The notes under the pieces are model-generated. The model ran no database searches and had not been told where the DNA came from. It was given only the letters and a program-made list of their open reading frames with translations. The translations under genes and the position numbers were made by a program. DNA of 64,000 nucleotides from Cinclus cinclus (Eukaryota > Chordata > Aves > Passeriformes > Cinclidae), in assembly GCF_963662255.1 (NCBI RefSeq), contig NC_085051.1:52305101-52369100 (forward strand), written 5' to 3'. Positions within the stretch are counted from its first letter, which is position 1. The number at the start of each line of letters is the position of its first letter. Of this stretch, positions 24,531-36,600 are shown piece after piece.

Positions 24531-26911
24531 ACAGTTAATTGTGGCACGATCTGCCCAGGCTGAGCACAAGTGCTGCTCGGAAGGATTGATGCTGTGTCTG
24601 GCGATGAAGGATTTCAACATCTCTTCTTGGGGACGCAGGGCAGAGCAGGGCTGGGGGATTGCAGTCACACGCTGCTACTGCAGGGCTGGAGGAGAATTAG
24701 TAAAATTTGCTGCAGGATTCCCACACCCTTGCAGCAGAGACTGGCACTGCATCCCGAGGGCCTCTGATTCAGCTCTTTCTCCCCTTGGTCTCAATTGCCA
24801 GCACTGTTTTTTATCAGATGCTATGGACTATAAAGTGATTTTCCTAAAAGCCACTATTCAGAGCAACACCCTCCCCCCACCCAATGCTATTATTTAATGA
24901 AATCAATACACGGTGTTGTTACATGTTATGTTGTTTGTAAGCTGTAAGCTTTCAAGCTAGGAATTGGAGTAACATTACTCAAAGCCTTTTAAATTTGCTG
25001 TGCCTGCCAACTTATATGTTGATTGTGGCGTTTTGTCCAAATAGCATCAACTTGCTAAATGATAGTAAGAAATTTAAGTATGTTAACAAGAAGGGTTAGA
25101 GTATGCCATCAGGATTCACCTGCATGTCAGCAGAGATGTGCTTCATACAGTTTGTTTTTCTTACCTGTTCCTCAGTTTGCTTGCATGTGTGGCACAGGCT
25201 CCTTCCAGGCACTGTCAGACTGCACCATGTGCTGCCTGCTAAAATGAGAGCCAAGGTGTGAACCTGCAGAGGCTCTGGAAGTTGCATCCAGGCTGTGCCA
25301 AGTCTCCCTGAGCTCTGAGCTCTGCCAAAGAATCATGATGGAAGTTGTAACACTGTCAGCGTGTCCTCGCCTAGGGGAACCCACCTGGGTCACTGCAGCA
25401 AGGCTGGACTATGGCTGCTTCTGAAACAGCTCCTCAGTTTCCCCTTTCTAAGCCTTTTCTTGAACTGTAATTTTACAGTTGCATTAGCACAGAGTCCAGA
25501 ATTGAATTTCTCTCCTTTTTAACAGGCAGGAGGAGGAGGTAGGGGGTCAAATGTTATTGATGAAATAGCCCCAACTCCCCCATGAAGTTCCCTGTTCATT
25601 AAAGTGTCAGGGCTGCAGCCACGCTGGCTCTTCAGAGCTTTTAGCAGTGCCTCACAGACCAAGCAGCAGTGCTGCAGCTCTCAGTGCCAACATGGTATCT
25701 TTTCTTGCACAAACATCATTCAAAGCTTTTCCCTTTGAAACAAAGCCTTTGTAGTTAGATGAGATCTGAGTAGATGCTGTCAGGTTAGGGGCTCAATGAG
25801 GTGATGAGTGAATGAGCTGACTTGCAGCATACAGCTCACATGTCTCACAGATCCCTTGGACTTGTTTCCATGAGACATTTTATCTACATGAGAAGATAAC
25901 AGTGCATCCCTCCCCTTCCTGGGCTGACCCAAAATGGTGTGTGTAAGTGATGGTGGGAGACAGTGGGGCCAGGGAAGGGGAGCATAGGGGACAGATGCTA
26001 TCAGGGATGCAATGGTCTGCCCTGTTGTTTTGCCAGTGCTGTTATGTTGGTTGGAGCAGTGACTTTTCACTCTTCTGTTGCCAAAAAATGTCTGTGCTGG
26101 CAAATGTCCCACTGCTGATGCAGTTGTATCACTTGAAAAGGACTTTGACAGCGTTGTTTGCTATCTCTTAAAAGCCAGTCTGAGATATTCCAGATGAAGG
26201 AGGTTGCAATAAGCTGCATTTCCTTAAGGGTGTTTGCCAAGAGGTGTGACTCGTTTCTGGGGAAGGTGGGGATGTTCAGGAAGAAAAATATATCCTTGTG
26301 AAAACGTGAATCTGCCAACCGCTTGCAAATTCATATACATTTCTGCTACTGAAACAAAAAAAAAAAGAGGAAACAAACCTCGGGTTTTGGGGTGCTGTTC
26401 TGCATGCTTTTTGAACCTCTGGTCTTACTGGAGAGCCAGAAAACTGAAAGCAGGAAAGGGGGAGCAGTTTTATATTCATGAGAACCACTAAACCACAGAG
26501 ACCAAGGGCTTTATCAGAGGAGCTCCAGGAGGTCCTGTGGTAATGGTTTGAAGTCTGAATGGACTCCAGGCTTTGCAGGATGTTACTACTTGTGTAGCAG
26601 TGAATGGGAGTCCCTGGTTGTGAATTGTCCCCCTGGTGTTAGTGGGCCAGCAGGAAAAAAAATAGAGATGAATTCATGCCCACAGAGAGATGTCCCATTT
26701 GAGGTCTGTGACACACACTTTGCTGTGCTCTTGTTCAGCACATGGGAAAACTTCCCACCAGGTGGGAAGGTCCAGGTGGCACAGGTCCTGTTGTCCTGCC
26801 CTCAGTTCTCCCAGAGGACCAGAAGTTGCAGGAAAGGTGTTTGTGACTTGGGCTAAATGGCTACTATGCAAACAATACTGTGTGCTCATATTATCACTCT
26901 GTCCCCTTCAG
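24531..26911. other. gene-free stretch before the 26.9-kb exon
   Basis: No gene is supported. If the exon at 26912 is real, at least the right part of this segment is its upstream intron, ending in a CTGTCCCCTTCAG acceptor. A minus-strand segment around 25,160-25,250 ends in CAG|GTAAGA on that strand and has an acceptor-like TTTTAGCAG, but it encodes only about 23 residues with no known motif. Confidence 0.55.
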
Positions 26912-27052
26912 ATTTTTAACTTGTTTGACCAGATGAGACAAAATTTCAAGGACCTCAGAAATACCGAGCTCCCTAAGTTCCATGAATATGAAGACCTGTT
27001 ACCACTCATAACACAGGAAAGGAGCAGCAACTCATCTTTCTTTGGGTGTCTG
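26912..27052 (+). CDS. orphan protein-coding exon, 47 codons, unidentified gene
   Basis: This is the only segment that reads like a genuine coding exon. It is 141 nt, open throughout, phase 0 at both ends (47 whole codons), preceded by a pyrimidine-rich acceptor (TCTGTCCCCTTCAG) and followed by a strong donor (CTG|GTAAGAAT). The translation is hydrophilic and balanced, with charged and aromatic residues spaced as in a helical soluble domain: it starts IFNLFDQMRQNFKDLRN, then has a LPKFHEYEDLLPLIT stretch, then a Ser/Asn-rich turn before SFFGCL. There is no signal peptide or membrane segment. I do not recognise the family and give no function. The upstream part of the longer open frame (from 26690) lies before the acceptor and is presumably intron. 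No neighbouring exon with comparable quality was found within 10 kb. Alternatively it could be an exonic relic or a chance frame, but the paired splice sites and protein-like composition argue against chance. Confidence 0.6.
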
Positions 27053-28365
27053 GTAAGAATCAAGCTTCACCTTTAAGATACTGTTTGTAGAAAACAAAAC
27101 TTTGCTGTACAAAAAAAAAAGCAAATTTTCTTTCTTTGATTCATTGCACTTGTATGTTTTACTGTATGAAGATCCCAAGAAGGGCTCCATGACACTGAGA
27201 CTCAAGGTTTATTTAAATCCTGGGGAGAACAGCCTTTCCATCTGTGTTGGACCTTGTCTTGCCTTGGTGCTTTGGGAGGAGAGGGGTGAACAGGGGAGCA
27301 GCTGCTCTTCAGTTGTCTGCTATGAACAACACTTTTAACACAGCCTGAAGATGCTGACCAGCAGTGATGGCCTGAAACAGGAACAATCAGGTGATACAGA
27401 CCAAGACAGCCCTGGAATTCATCAGGGTGATTTGGCTGCCTGTGCCAAAACCCAGCACAGTGAGTTTAGAGAGACCCCTGCCTGTACCTGACCTGGACCT
27501 GCCAGTTTGGTGTGTAAGTCTACTGGGAAGAAAGGTAAAAACAACTTGAATATGCCTGGACAAGGATGCTAACAAAGCCAAATTTGGATGATGATGGATT
27601 GGTAGAAAGTGGGGTGATGATGGGCTGTAATTTCTCTCTTGAATTTTGGAAGGATAAGTAGGTGAGGGAGCTTTAGACATGCTCATGGCAAGGTACCAGA
27701 ATACCTCAGATTGTGCTCAAAGCCTGAGTTTGTGCTGCTGGTGTAAACCAGTGTGGGAACTGACGTGGTTTTTGGGGTGCTGGTGATACTCAGCAGGTAT
27801 TTCAGGGCTGTGATATGAGAGTGAGGCAGGGCAGCATGGGCTGGGTGTCACACAGACACACACTGCTGGCATGAAGGGGACATGCCTCTGGGGCTTACAG
27901 GGCTGGCACGGGTGTTGCAGCATCAGCTGGTTACTGAGTCACAAGGTCCAGGGCTGGGGGCGGATGTTTGAAATCCATCTGCCTGCCATCAGTGCCCCCA
28001 AACAGCAGCAGTACTGTAGGATAGTCCTTTCTTCATGACCAGATGATCACAAGGTGTTCTGAGTCCCTCTGTCACTGGTATCATGGCAAAAACCTGGACC
28101 CAAACTCTCTCAATTATGAGATCTCTATGGACTTTAGAACCTATTTCTGATCTGGTTCAGCCATCCATGTGTAGCACCTGGGAAGTGCTTCCATTTGGAG
28201 CAAAGTCTGATGTCCATGAGCTGGAATGGTCCAGAGCTTGTGTGCACTGCATGGGTGGAGTGTAACCCTGGGTGCTGGGGTTCACTGGGGCAGACTGGAG
28301 ATAGAAGAACTCACTGCCCTCGTTGCTTCAGGGTACAGACTAAGGAGAGAGGGGCCAAGTCATAT
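27053..28365. other. gene-free stretch, presumed intron
   Basis: It follows the donor of the 26.9-kb exon directly. It includes a short A-run at about 27,110-27,120 and no recognisable gene or repeat. Confidence 0.55.
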
Positions 28366-28416
28366 CACTGAATCATAGCATGGTTTGGGTTGGAAGGGAC
28401 TGTAAAGATCCTCTGG
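28366..28416 (-). mobile_element. short CR1 LINE 3'-end fragment, minus strand
   Basis: Two octamer copies (28366-28373 and 28374-28381, reading ATGCTATG and ATTCAGTG on the minus strand) are followed by GGTTTGGGTTGGAAGGGACT and GTAAAGATC, the terminal CR1 sequence in reverse. Only about 50 bp remain; the rest was never copied or is lost. Confidence 0.88.
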
Positions 28417-29680
28417 ATCCTGGAAGAATTGCTTGGCAGATGAGCAGGGGATGAAGTACTCAAATGGGGGAACCATCTCTGTGTTCCTGGGAACAGAGAG
28501 AAGGGGAGGGAGAAGAGGAGACTTCCTTCCCAAGGGAGCCAAAGAGAAAGGCTTACCCTGAAGATACTGGCAAAGGCAGTCCCCTAAGCATGGGGCATTA
28601 CTCCACCACAGGATTTCACCCAAACAAAAGGGATCAATTTCTTTTCAAGCCCTGAAATCAAGAAAAAATAAGCTAATAATAAGAATAATAATTTAAAAAT
28701 TGTAATTTTTACACAGGAAATTTAAAGCAAGGAAAAAAGCTCCTCCATTCAAAAAACAAATCCAGTCACAATTCCCAAGGTGGAAGTTACAACAGAAGCT
28801 GTTTTCCTTTAGCAATATTCACGGCAGAATTCCCTTTATTGCAGTGTAATGGTCACAGCACACAGTGCATTGGCACAAATGACATAATTTAGACAGAAAT
28901 GAAACTTGTAGTCTGAATGTCTTTTAAAGTAATCTGTTGTTTCTGTGTCATCTCCTTTCTTATTTCATCTCCTGCTTTACTTATATGAAGTAGAAAAAGA
29001 CCCCAGCTCAATGACCAGGGGTGTGTGTACCTGCATTAAATGAGAAATCTCCATTACATAGGGACAAGACACTGATCCCCAGAAAAGACTGGCAGTCTTT
29101 GCTAACGATGAAAATATATTACCAGTTTCAGCATCACACTGCTTTTATTCAAAATAATAAAAAAATCTCTATTTTTCTTGTGTATTCCCTGGATAGATTT
29201 GACCACATCCACTGTATGATTGGTTCTGCTGCTACTTTCAAGTAAAATCAGCTAATTTTTTTCCTCTTGTAACTCTGTATAGATCTCTTCTAGAGTAAGA
29301 AGGAAGCCCAAAAGGCAACTGCAATTATATATCCAGAAGAGCATGCAATGGAGAGAAAAAGGCCAGGTGTAGCACATGAAACTATCTGCATTTTCTACCA
29401 CAATCCCAACACCAGGCTGAAAATATCCCATGGCATTTACAAGTGTCTTAAAATAAAAGGTAAAAACCCACAACACAAAGATTTTCTTGCCTTTGTTCCT
29501 GTTAGTTCAGAAAACTGCATATTCATGCTATTCATGCTAATTATTATTCCTGAAACAAAACCCACACGGCACAATGTTGGGAATTATCTTTTTCTTTGGG
29601 ATGGCTTTTGTGGTGAGCATTGTGTTTGCCTCTAGAACACATTTTTCCATTTGTTTTCATGCAGTTTCATAACTCCTACC
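28417..29680. other. gene-free, AT-rich stretch
   Basis: No gene or recognisable repeat. A tandem nonamer (ATTCATGCT twice) lies at about 29,521-29,538. Confidence 0.6.
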
Positions 29681-29762
29681 AAAAAAAAACAAACAAGAAA
29701 CCAAACCATAAACAAACAAAAACCCCAATCAAAAACCTCCCTCAAAAACCCCAAAAACTTTT
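29681..29762. repeat. A/C-rich low-complexity tract
   Basis: About 80 bp made almost wholly of A and C, beginning with nine A and continuing with CAAACAAG, AAACAAACAAAAACCCC and CCTCAAAAACCCC types of units. On the minus strand it is a T/G-rich tract. It may be a decayed poly-A or simple repeat. Confidence 0.8.
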
Positions 29763-31204
29763 GATTGATAACTTAGCACAAATCCCTACTTCCTTCAACA
29801 CTATTTTCACAGTACAAATCAAATGCATAGCTCATCCACTGGTGCAGTCCTGCAGCTTGAAAGGTGTTTGCTGTATTATCTCACTTAGATAATTATGTAG
29901 GCACTGGTGAACATCACTTTGAAACAGTCAATAAAGTAAGGTGAAAACCTGAATTATCTTTGTTTTCACACATTTTGGAATGCTGATAGAAAACTCAAGT
30001 AGCAACACCAAGAGGAGCATTGTATGTGTGCATTTAGCTGTAAAGATTTCCTTCAGTTCAGCTCCATGGAGCCCACAGGAGCATTTATGAGACCAGATGT
30101 TTTTCTCATTCATTAAACAGTGCTGGCCAGCATGTAACTCTGAGCAGAAAAATGTTGGGATTGCTGGAAATACAAGACCTCTTTGTGATGTGAGCTGTGG
30201 TTTTACACCAGATCCTGCTGTGTGCAAGTGCTGCAGGGCTGCACAGTCAGACCTGGGAGGTGTGAGCTGGAAATAAACCCCAAATCCAAGGCACAAGTGC
30301 ACACACCTGACAGCCCCCAGGAGAAAGGGTGGATTTCTGGTCCCACTGAATCTGACAGGAGTCTTCTCATCAACTTCAGCGTGTTTTACTTTGCCTGTCT
30401 GGTTGTTTGACTCCAAACCCCACATTTTTATGTCTTGAGCAAAAAGAGAGTTCCTGCAGCTGTTAGTAGTAATAAGTCTCTCCAAATCAGTCACTAGGGA
30501 ACAGCATCACTCATTTGTACACACAAAGCCAATGTAATGCAGGGATGTGAAAAAGTGACTGTGGCTGGCACCTGCAGGGAGGCTGAAAAAGTCAATTCAG
30601 GATGACTTCAGAGCTGCAGTTCTGTATTGACTTCCAGAGAGTCTTCCCTGCATGTGGATGCTGGGGTTTAGCCAGGAAAATGCTAGAGCCAGCTAAAGGA
30701 AAGTGCAATTATAGGTGATGATTATAGATAAGGAGTGCCTCTCAGGATCCCCCTTGCTTCTTGCTCCAGCCCAGAAGAGTAGTTTAGACTGGAAAGCAGA
30801 CAGCATGTGGAGTAAGACATGGGTTTAAACTTCAATTTTCTTTTAAAGGTGGCCAATTGTAACTCTTCATAGTAATGCTTCATAAAAATGCCGCAAAATC
30901 TGTAGATGTGTTTGGTTGGTTGTTTCATTCTCTGTGGGTTGTGTTTTTTTGGTTTTTTTTTCCCCCAAAGGTGAATTTTATTTTACTTGGAACAATTGGG
31001 TTTGGTAGCTTTTTAAGGAAATTAAGCCCAGATTTTTTTTCTGCATTTTTGAATGGTAACTAAACTGATGTTGCTGGCACTGAGAGGGGCTGCTACTGAG
31101 TCAAAGGTTCCTGTGTTTGCCAGCAAAGCTCCCTCTGGGATGAGCCTGGCTTGGCAAAGAGGGTTCCGTGTGGTCCTATACATTTTTATGTATACCTGTA
31201 TATA
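29763..31204. other. gene-free stretch
   Basis: A 188-codon minus-strand frame (29928-30494) is the longest here. It has no start context, motif or splice pairing that would support a gene, and its plus-strand counterpart is equally featureless. A T/G-rich patch lies at 30,940-30,965. Confidence 0.55.
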
Positions 31205-31294
31205 TCTAATCTATCTATCTCTATCTATCTCTATCTCTATCTCTATCTCTATCTCTATCTCTATCTCTATCTCTATCTCTATCTCTATCTCTAT
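31205..31294. repeat. (CTATCT/CTCTAT)n compound microsatellite
   Basis: A CTATCTATCT start grades into about ten copies of the hexamer CTCTAT, ending at 31294. The frame on the plus strand reads as repeated Ser-Ile, which is an artefact of the repeat. Confidence 0.96.
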
Positions 31295-31332
31295 TCTTTT
31301 GTGTGTGTATACCTATAGGAAGACAGGAGTTT

Positions 31333-31402
31333 TTAAAAAACAAAAAACTAAAAAACTAAAAACTAAAAAAAACCTAAAAAACCTAAAAACTTGAAAAAAC
31401 TG
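31333..31402. repeat. A-rich degenerate repeat of AAAAACT/AAAAACC units
   Basis: About 70 bp built from short A-runs separated by CT or CCT at 7-8-bp spacing (for example AAAAAACTAAAAAACTAAAA). It lies only 38 bp after the CTCTAT tract, so the two form one 200-bp low-complexity island. Confidence 0.85.
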
Positions 31403-33239
31403 AACTCAAGGAAATTAACCACTTATTGAATCCAAATGGGCTCTGCTCATTCAAAAATATTTTCAATGTAAAATACTTGTGTTAGTTAAAACACATATTT
31501 CCCACGACATCAAGATTCAGAAGGATTCTCTCAATAGACTGTGTATTTTTAGGAGTGTGGAGAGGATGGAAGGTGAGGTTAAGCTACCAGAAGCATCAAC
31601 AACACAATATTTGTGCATTGCAGTGAGTATTTCGAGAGTGGATTGAATTTTTTCCTGGGTTCATGCCTTGGTGAAAGGTTTTCACTGGTAACATGATGAA
31701 AACCTGCCCTTCTGCCCATATTTTGAATGTAGGACAGAAAGAACTCTATGAGCATTTCTTGTCAATAAGGATGGATTCTGGGATGGGAACAGGGAATTTT
31801 TCCTAGTACATGATGTGCGAGGGAAGAGGCAATTAGTTTACTAACTTTGTGCACTTTGACCCTTTTATACACACTGAGTAAACTGGTTTGATGGGAGTTT
31901 GAAGATAGTACTAGGATCATCTGTTAGTCAGATTTCAAGTTAATTAACCAGTCAATCTGCTCACATTGGAAGGGGCTTGTGTATGATTATGAGTCACCCA
32001 GTAGGGTAACTGATATTTGTTTATTTTTAGGCAGACTGTGAGGCACCCAGACACTATGGCAATGGGTTCCAGATCAGTACTTTAAATATATGAAATATAC
32101 TGGTGATTTGGACCTTGCAGATGAGAGGAGTGTCTGCTTTCTCACAACCTCTCCCTTTGTAGAAGATGAGGTCAGGCTCATCACATGAAGACAAATTCCT
32201 TATCCTAAGTATAGTTAAGGCTCATTCCTGAAATATACAGAAAGCATTATTTTGGGATGGATCTGTATGTACTCTCGTATCCCTTGGTAGGCCCAGTATT
32301 TCTAAGATAAAGACTTGGTCTTATCTGGGTAAGAGTATAAAATTGTGTGGCCCTGCATTAATAGCATCCACATTTTTTTGTGCTTCGGACCTTTATTCTT
32401 GAAATATTGTGCTGAAAGTGTGGGTCCATGGAAGTACGAGAGGCTGGCAAAAGTGAGGCAAAGAAAGTACAGTGGGATTTGGGAACAGAGGTGGGGGTCT
32501 CGGGTACCACTGAAACAAGTTGCCTGTCTTCTGAGTTGATCACACTCTATAATCCCTTTAATGAATGCATCAAGCTCCTTTCCATGCTTAATTAAGCTCC
32601 TCTCCTTTCCCACCCCACAGCCACCAGCTTCTCACTGCCACTTTAAACGAATTTGTGGCCAGCTCAAACCCATTTGATCTTGTGCTAATGCTGACTTTCC
32701 TTCAGTAGCTTTTCTTCTAGGGCACATCTCAATTTATTTTGTCAAGAGCAGGAGGAAAATTTTTGCTGTCCACATTTCTGCATAAGGAATTTGGAAACAG
32801 AGGGAAGGCTTTGTCTAATAAGGACTTTTCCAGGGGCCAGTGCCTCCTCCTCAAGAGGAGTAAGTGCTTTTTTCAGTTTCCCTTTACTTTCCTCAATTTT
32901 TGCCTCCTCCATCCTTTTCTCTGTCACATATTTCTCCCACTGGGCTCCTGTTCTGTTTCCTGTGGCACCTGGCTTGTGCATTCCCTGCGCCTTGGGTCCC
33001 TTTGCTGTGGGTGGGTGATGGGCTCAGACACAAACTCTGCCATCTCCAGGGTAAGGCAGCAGTGAAAAAAAAGGTGACATAAGCTTCATGGCACATTATT
33101 TTCTTTTGTTTCTGGGGAAAGCATGGGGTAGGGGGACATAAACATCACCAAGTCCCCTGTAGAAGTGACTTTGGATTGTGTAGGATGACAGGAAGACAGA
33201 CAGAGTGAAATGGAGACCTGGCAGCTTGTTCACGTTGCT
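31403..33239. other. gene-free stretch
   Basis: No gene is supported. Frames up to 108 codons on both strands near 32.3-33.1 kb overlap each other and lack motifs. Confidence 0.6.
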
Positions 33240-33650
33240 GGATACCATGAGTCCCCAACATTTATCTGTGGATGTGAGATATGGAACATTAATTAAACTG
33301 TGTAAACAATCATTTATGCATTCTCACTCTATAACCTGGTGCACAGAACAATGAAATGCTGGGAATTAAGTATCTGTTTGGAAAAGTGTAATTTTTATTA
33401 GAATTGCATTAAGCGAAGAGTTGACTTGATTTAGAATTCCCCTTTTGTGTATTTATGTCATAATATTGCATTTCTAACATTGTTTTTGTTCAGTGTATTT
33501 TGTGTAAGCAGTCACTTAATTAGCAATGACTTTATTTAACTATTACAAATATGATTTCTGCATTTTATTGTATTTGTTTTAACATTGTAACTGCATAAGC
33601 ACAGTCTTCTCTTCAGTTTCCAGATGGAAACAGCTGCATTTTCATTTTCC
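33240..33650. other. AT-rich non-coding block, possible regulatory element
   Basis: A block of about 400 bp with no frame of 60 codons on either strand, rich in homeodomain-like TAAT/ATTA cores (TTAATTAGCA near 33,517; ATTAATTAAAC near 33,288) and an ATGCAT motif near 33,317. Such composition is common in developmental enhancers and also in plain AT-rich intron sequence, so the call is weak. Confidence 0.2.
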
Positions 33651-36600
33651 TGAAATGGGTTCTTTTAGGATCTTTCCTTGAAATTATTTTGCTCTATACA
33701 TTTCATATTTGATCACTTCTGCAATGAAATTTAATGAGTTTTCCTTATACCAGTTTCCAGTGCAATGGTACTACAGCATCATGATTCTGGTAAGCACAGT
33801 GAGGAGAGAAGACTTTTACATAAATTCTTTCTATGTTTCTATGTGGTTGCAATAGGATTTGAAGAAAAATTTTGATAATTACTGTGAAATTAAAGCGAGG
33901 TGATTTTGTGCATGATTTCAGACCCAGAAACACCTTCTCACAGCGATTTCACCCCACCTGGTGTTGCTCATGGAATCACACGAAGGAGGTTTGGTACTGG
34001 GTGCCTGGAAAGGTGTTTTCTGTGAGCCACAGAGGCCTGGCAATGTCAATGGGATGGGGGGGAAGCCTTCTGGCTCCTGCCAATGGCACACATCTCATGC
34101 TATTACAAACACCCAATTAAATCAGCAGTGGTTTTAATAAACAATTTAAAAATATCAGACAAAGCAAAACAAACCTGGAGATGCCAGAAAGAGTGTTGTT
34201 TTTAGAGGTGCTGGAGAACAGAATGTCCTTTGCTTGGAAACACTACACGTCCAGGAGGAAAGCGGCTCCTTTGCAGCCTCTCAGCTTCCCCAGGCACTGC
34301 TCACACAGTCTCAAGTAGTGCTGGCCCGTGGAAACCCATGTGCCAATGTTGGTAGAAGCATGGGCTTCCCAGCTGTCCCAGGGATATTCTGTCTATCTGT
34401 CGCCTAAATAAAAATTCCTCTTGCAATTCTTGCATGTGAGCGCTAAAAAGTTTTGGTAATAACCTAAGAAATAAATAATTTAGATAGAGAAAAAGAAGGA
34501 CTTTTAGTGACCCAAAGCAGTCACTCATTTTGAATGTTAGTGGCACAAATCATGCCTGGGCCTTGTCTTGTAATTTGTTATTTTAGCTGATGGCCAAGAA
34601 GTAGGTAGCTGCCATGCTTTCCACCATGGCTTTTTCCATGGCAAAAGCCCATTTTGTGGGCTGGCTTTGGTCACTGATGTGTGAGAAAGGACCACTTCAG
34701 GTTGTGTTGATGCTTGAATAGTTTGAAAACACACGGATGATTCCTCATTTAATAAAGGAACGGGCCAGCCCTCACTGCAAAACCCTGAATGTCCCAAATA
34801 CAGCACAGTGTTAAATAATTTCCCTAAAGCAACCTTCTAAAATTAAGATGCAGGTAAGTCTGCCTGAGGGGTAAGAAGCGAAGAGATTTAAAATGGGTAT
34901 TTCCATGGAAGAGCAAGAAGTGAACTCAAATGGGCTGGTGTCTTTCCATGAATGTTTGCCATTGAACTCACAGTAACACAGGTGTCATCTCTGGGGGCTT
35001 GGGGGGAATCTGTAGAGACCAATGCATGCACTTTAGTCTCTAGATAACTTTGATTTAATTATTGGACTCTAGACTTTGGAAAACATGCAGTAAAAGTTTA
35101 TTAAGTAATGATTTATCTATATCAAGAAGTACTGGTTTAATTCTTGGGCTGGTGTGCTCCTTGCCTACCTCTGTTCCTCAGCTTTAACCATCCTTCAGCT
35201 CTGAGGCACCTCTTGGAGCAATGACCAGTTTATTATGAAAAATGATGGTCCCAAAGCAGAACAAAGACCTAGCTGACTCATGAAAATTTGCAGGGAGTGG
35301 GGGCAAATGCCTGTTTAGCTCTGTTTCAATTCTGTTGGCATAAAGTTAAAGTGTATAAAAGTTAAGATGTAAATAGATAAAATGTCCTGGAGGATGTCAG
35401 TCCTTTGGGTGACTTCATGCAGGTGTATGACTGAGTGATGCAGAAAGCCTGTCTGGTTTTCTTTGCTCCTGACCCTTGTCCCCCGCCAGCCCCAGCACCA
35501 TTCTCAGTTGTTAGCTGCCTTACCTGGACATTGGGCCCTGCTCAGACCTCCCTGCCCACCTGGGAAGGTGTTTTAAGCCTCTTTCCTTCACATGACAGAG
35601 GAAAGAGTACAATAAAAATGAAATCTCTTCACTGGAGCTGGGCAAATATTCAACTCGCTGACCTCTGCAAGTTATTTTTGTTTAATAAAACGCAGCAGAG
35701 GAGGATTTCTCAGGAGTCTCTCTGCTTCACTCCATACTGCAGGGTCAATATTTTAACAACTTATTTTTCTTTGTGCTTGTACTCCTAGAATAAGTGTTTT
35801 TGCTGGTAGGGCTGAAGTGGGAGTGACACCATTGAAATACAGGGAGAGAGGAGTTAACAGCTGTGACCCTCAGCCTGTCATGCAAAAACACCATGAACAA
35901 AATGCCCCAAGCACAGGCTCCAGCCATGGGCAGTGGGGGCTTTCTTGGGTGCTTGTAAATGCAGCAGTTGTAAGAGTCCACAACATTAAATTATAGCAGA
36001 ACTAACTGTGGTTGAATAGAGAGAAGTGAAAACATGAAAATAACAGATATAAGGCATTTGGGGCTACCCAGGGCTGAACTCAGTCCCTCCCACAAGATTT
36101 TTTAATAAATAAAAGTAATTATTTTATTTAACAAACCACAGAATTGATTAGCACAAAAGGCCTGTTGTCACAGATTCAGGGTTCTGTAGATTCACAAACT
36201 AAAAGGTCATTAATGTGGATGTAAATGAGTGAGTAGGGTTTCTGCCGATATTGGCTCTGCAGCAGGCGTTAGGTGAAGTAGTTGTTAACTCTCAGGTCTG
36301 CCCTGCCCAAGCATTTCTCAAATCCCAAAAACAACTAAGTTACTAAAAATGGGTGTAATCTACTTCGTCTTAGAAAAGTTATATAGTTAGGGAAATTGAA
36401 GGAAAGGATCTAGCCAGTAGTTCATTGCTGGCTACAGTTTCTTATTTTCTTTCTTCCCTCTCCCTGCTTCCTCTTCTCTGTCTGCTTGTGCCTATTTCAG
36501 AGTGTGGATTAAGCAGCCAAGATTGCATTTTTGTTAGAGTACTGCAAGGGTGCTCAGGAAGGCTGAGCAGTGCCCAGTGTTGGTACAAATAATCTCAGAG

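Noticed and set aside
24354..24668. 104-codon minus-strand frame as a host gene
   Set aside because: Its C-terminal half is the end of CR1 ORF2, so it is a LINE remnant.
29928..30494. 188-codon minus-strand frame, the longest outside the island
   Set aside because: No recognisable domain, no paired splice sites or start context; length is within chance for one frame in 64 kb.
31053..31394. 113-codon frame with repeated Ser-Ile
   Set aside because: Encoded by the CTCTAT microsatellite and the A-rich tract after it.
34801..34850. Exon ending at the strong CAG|GTAAGT donor at 34851
   Set aside because: The open segment before it is only about a dozen codons and lacks a pyrimidine-rich acceptor.
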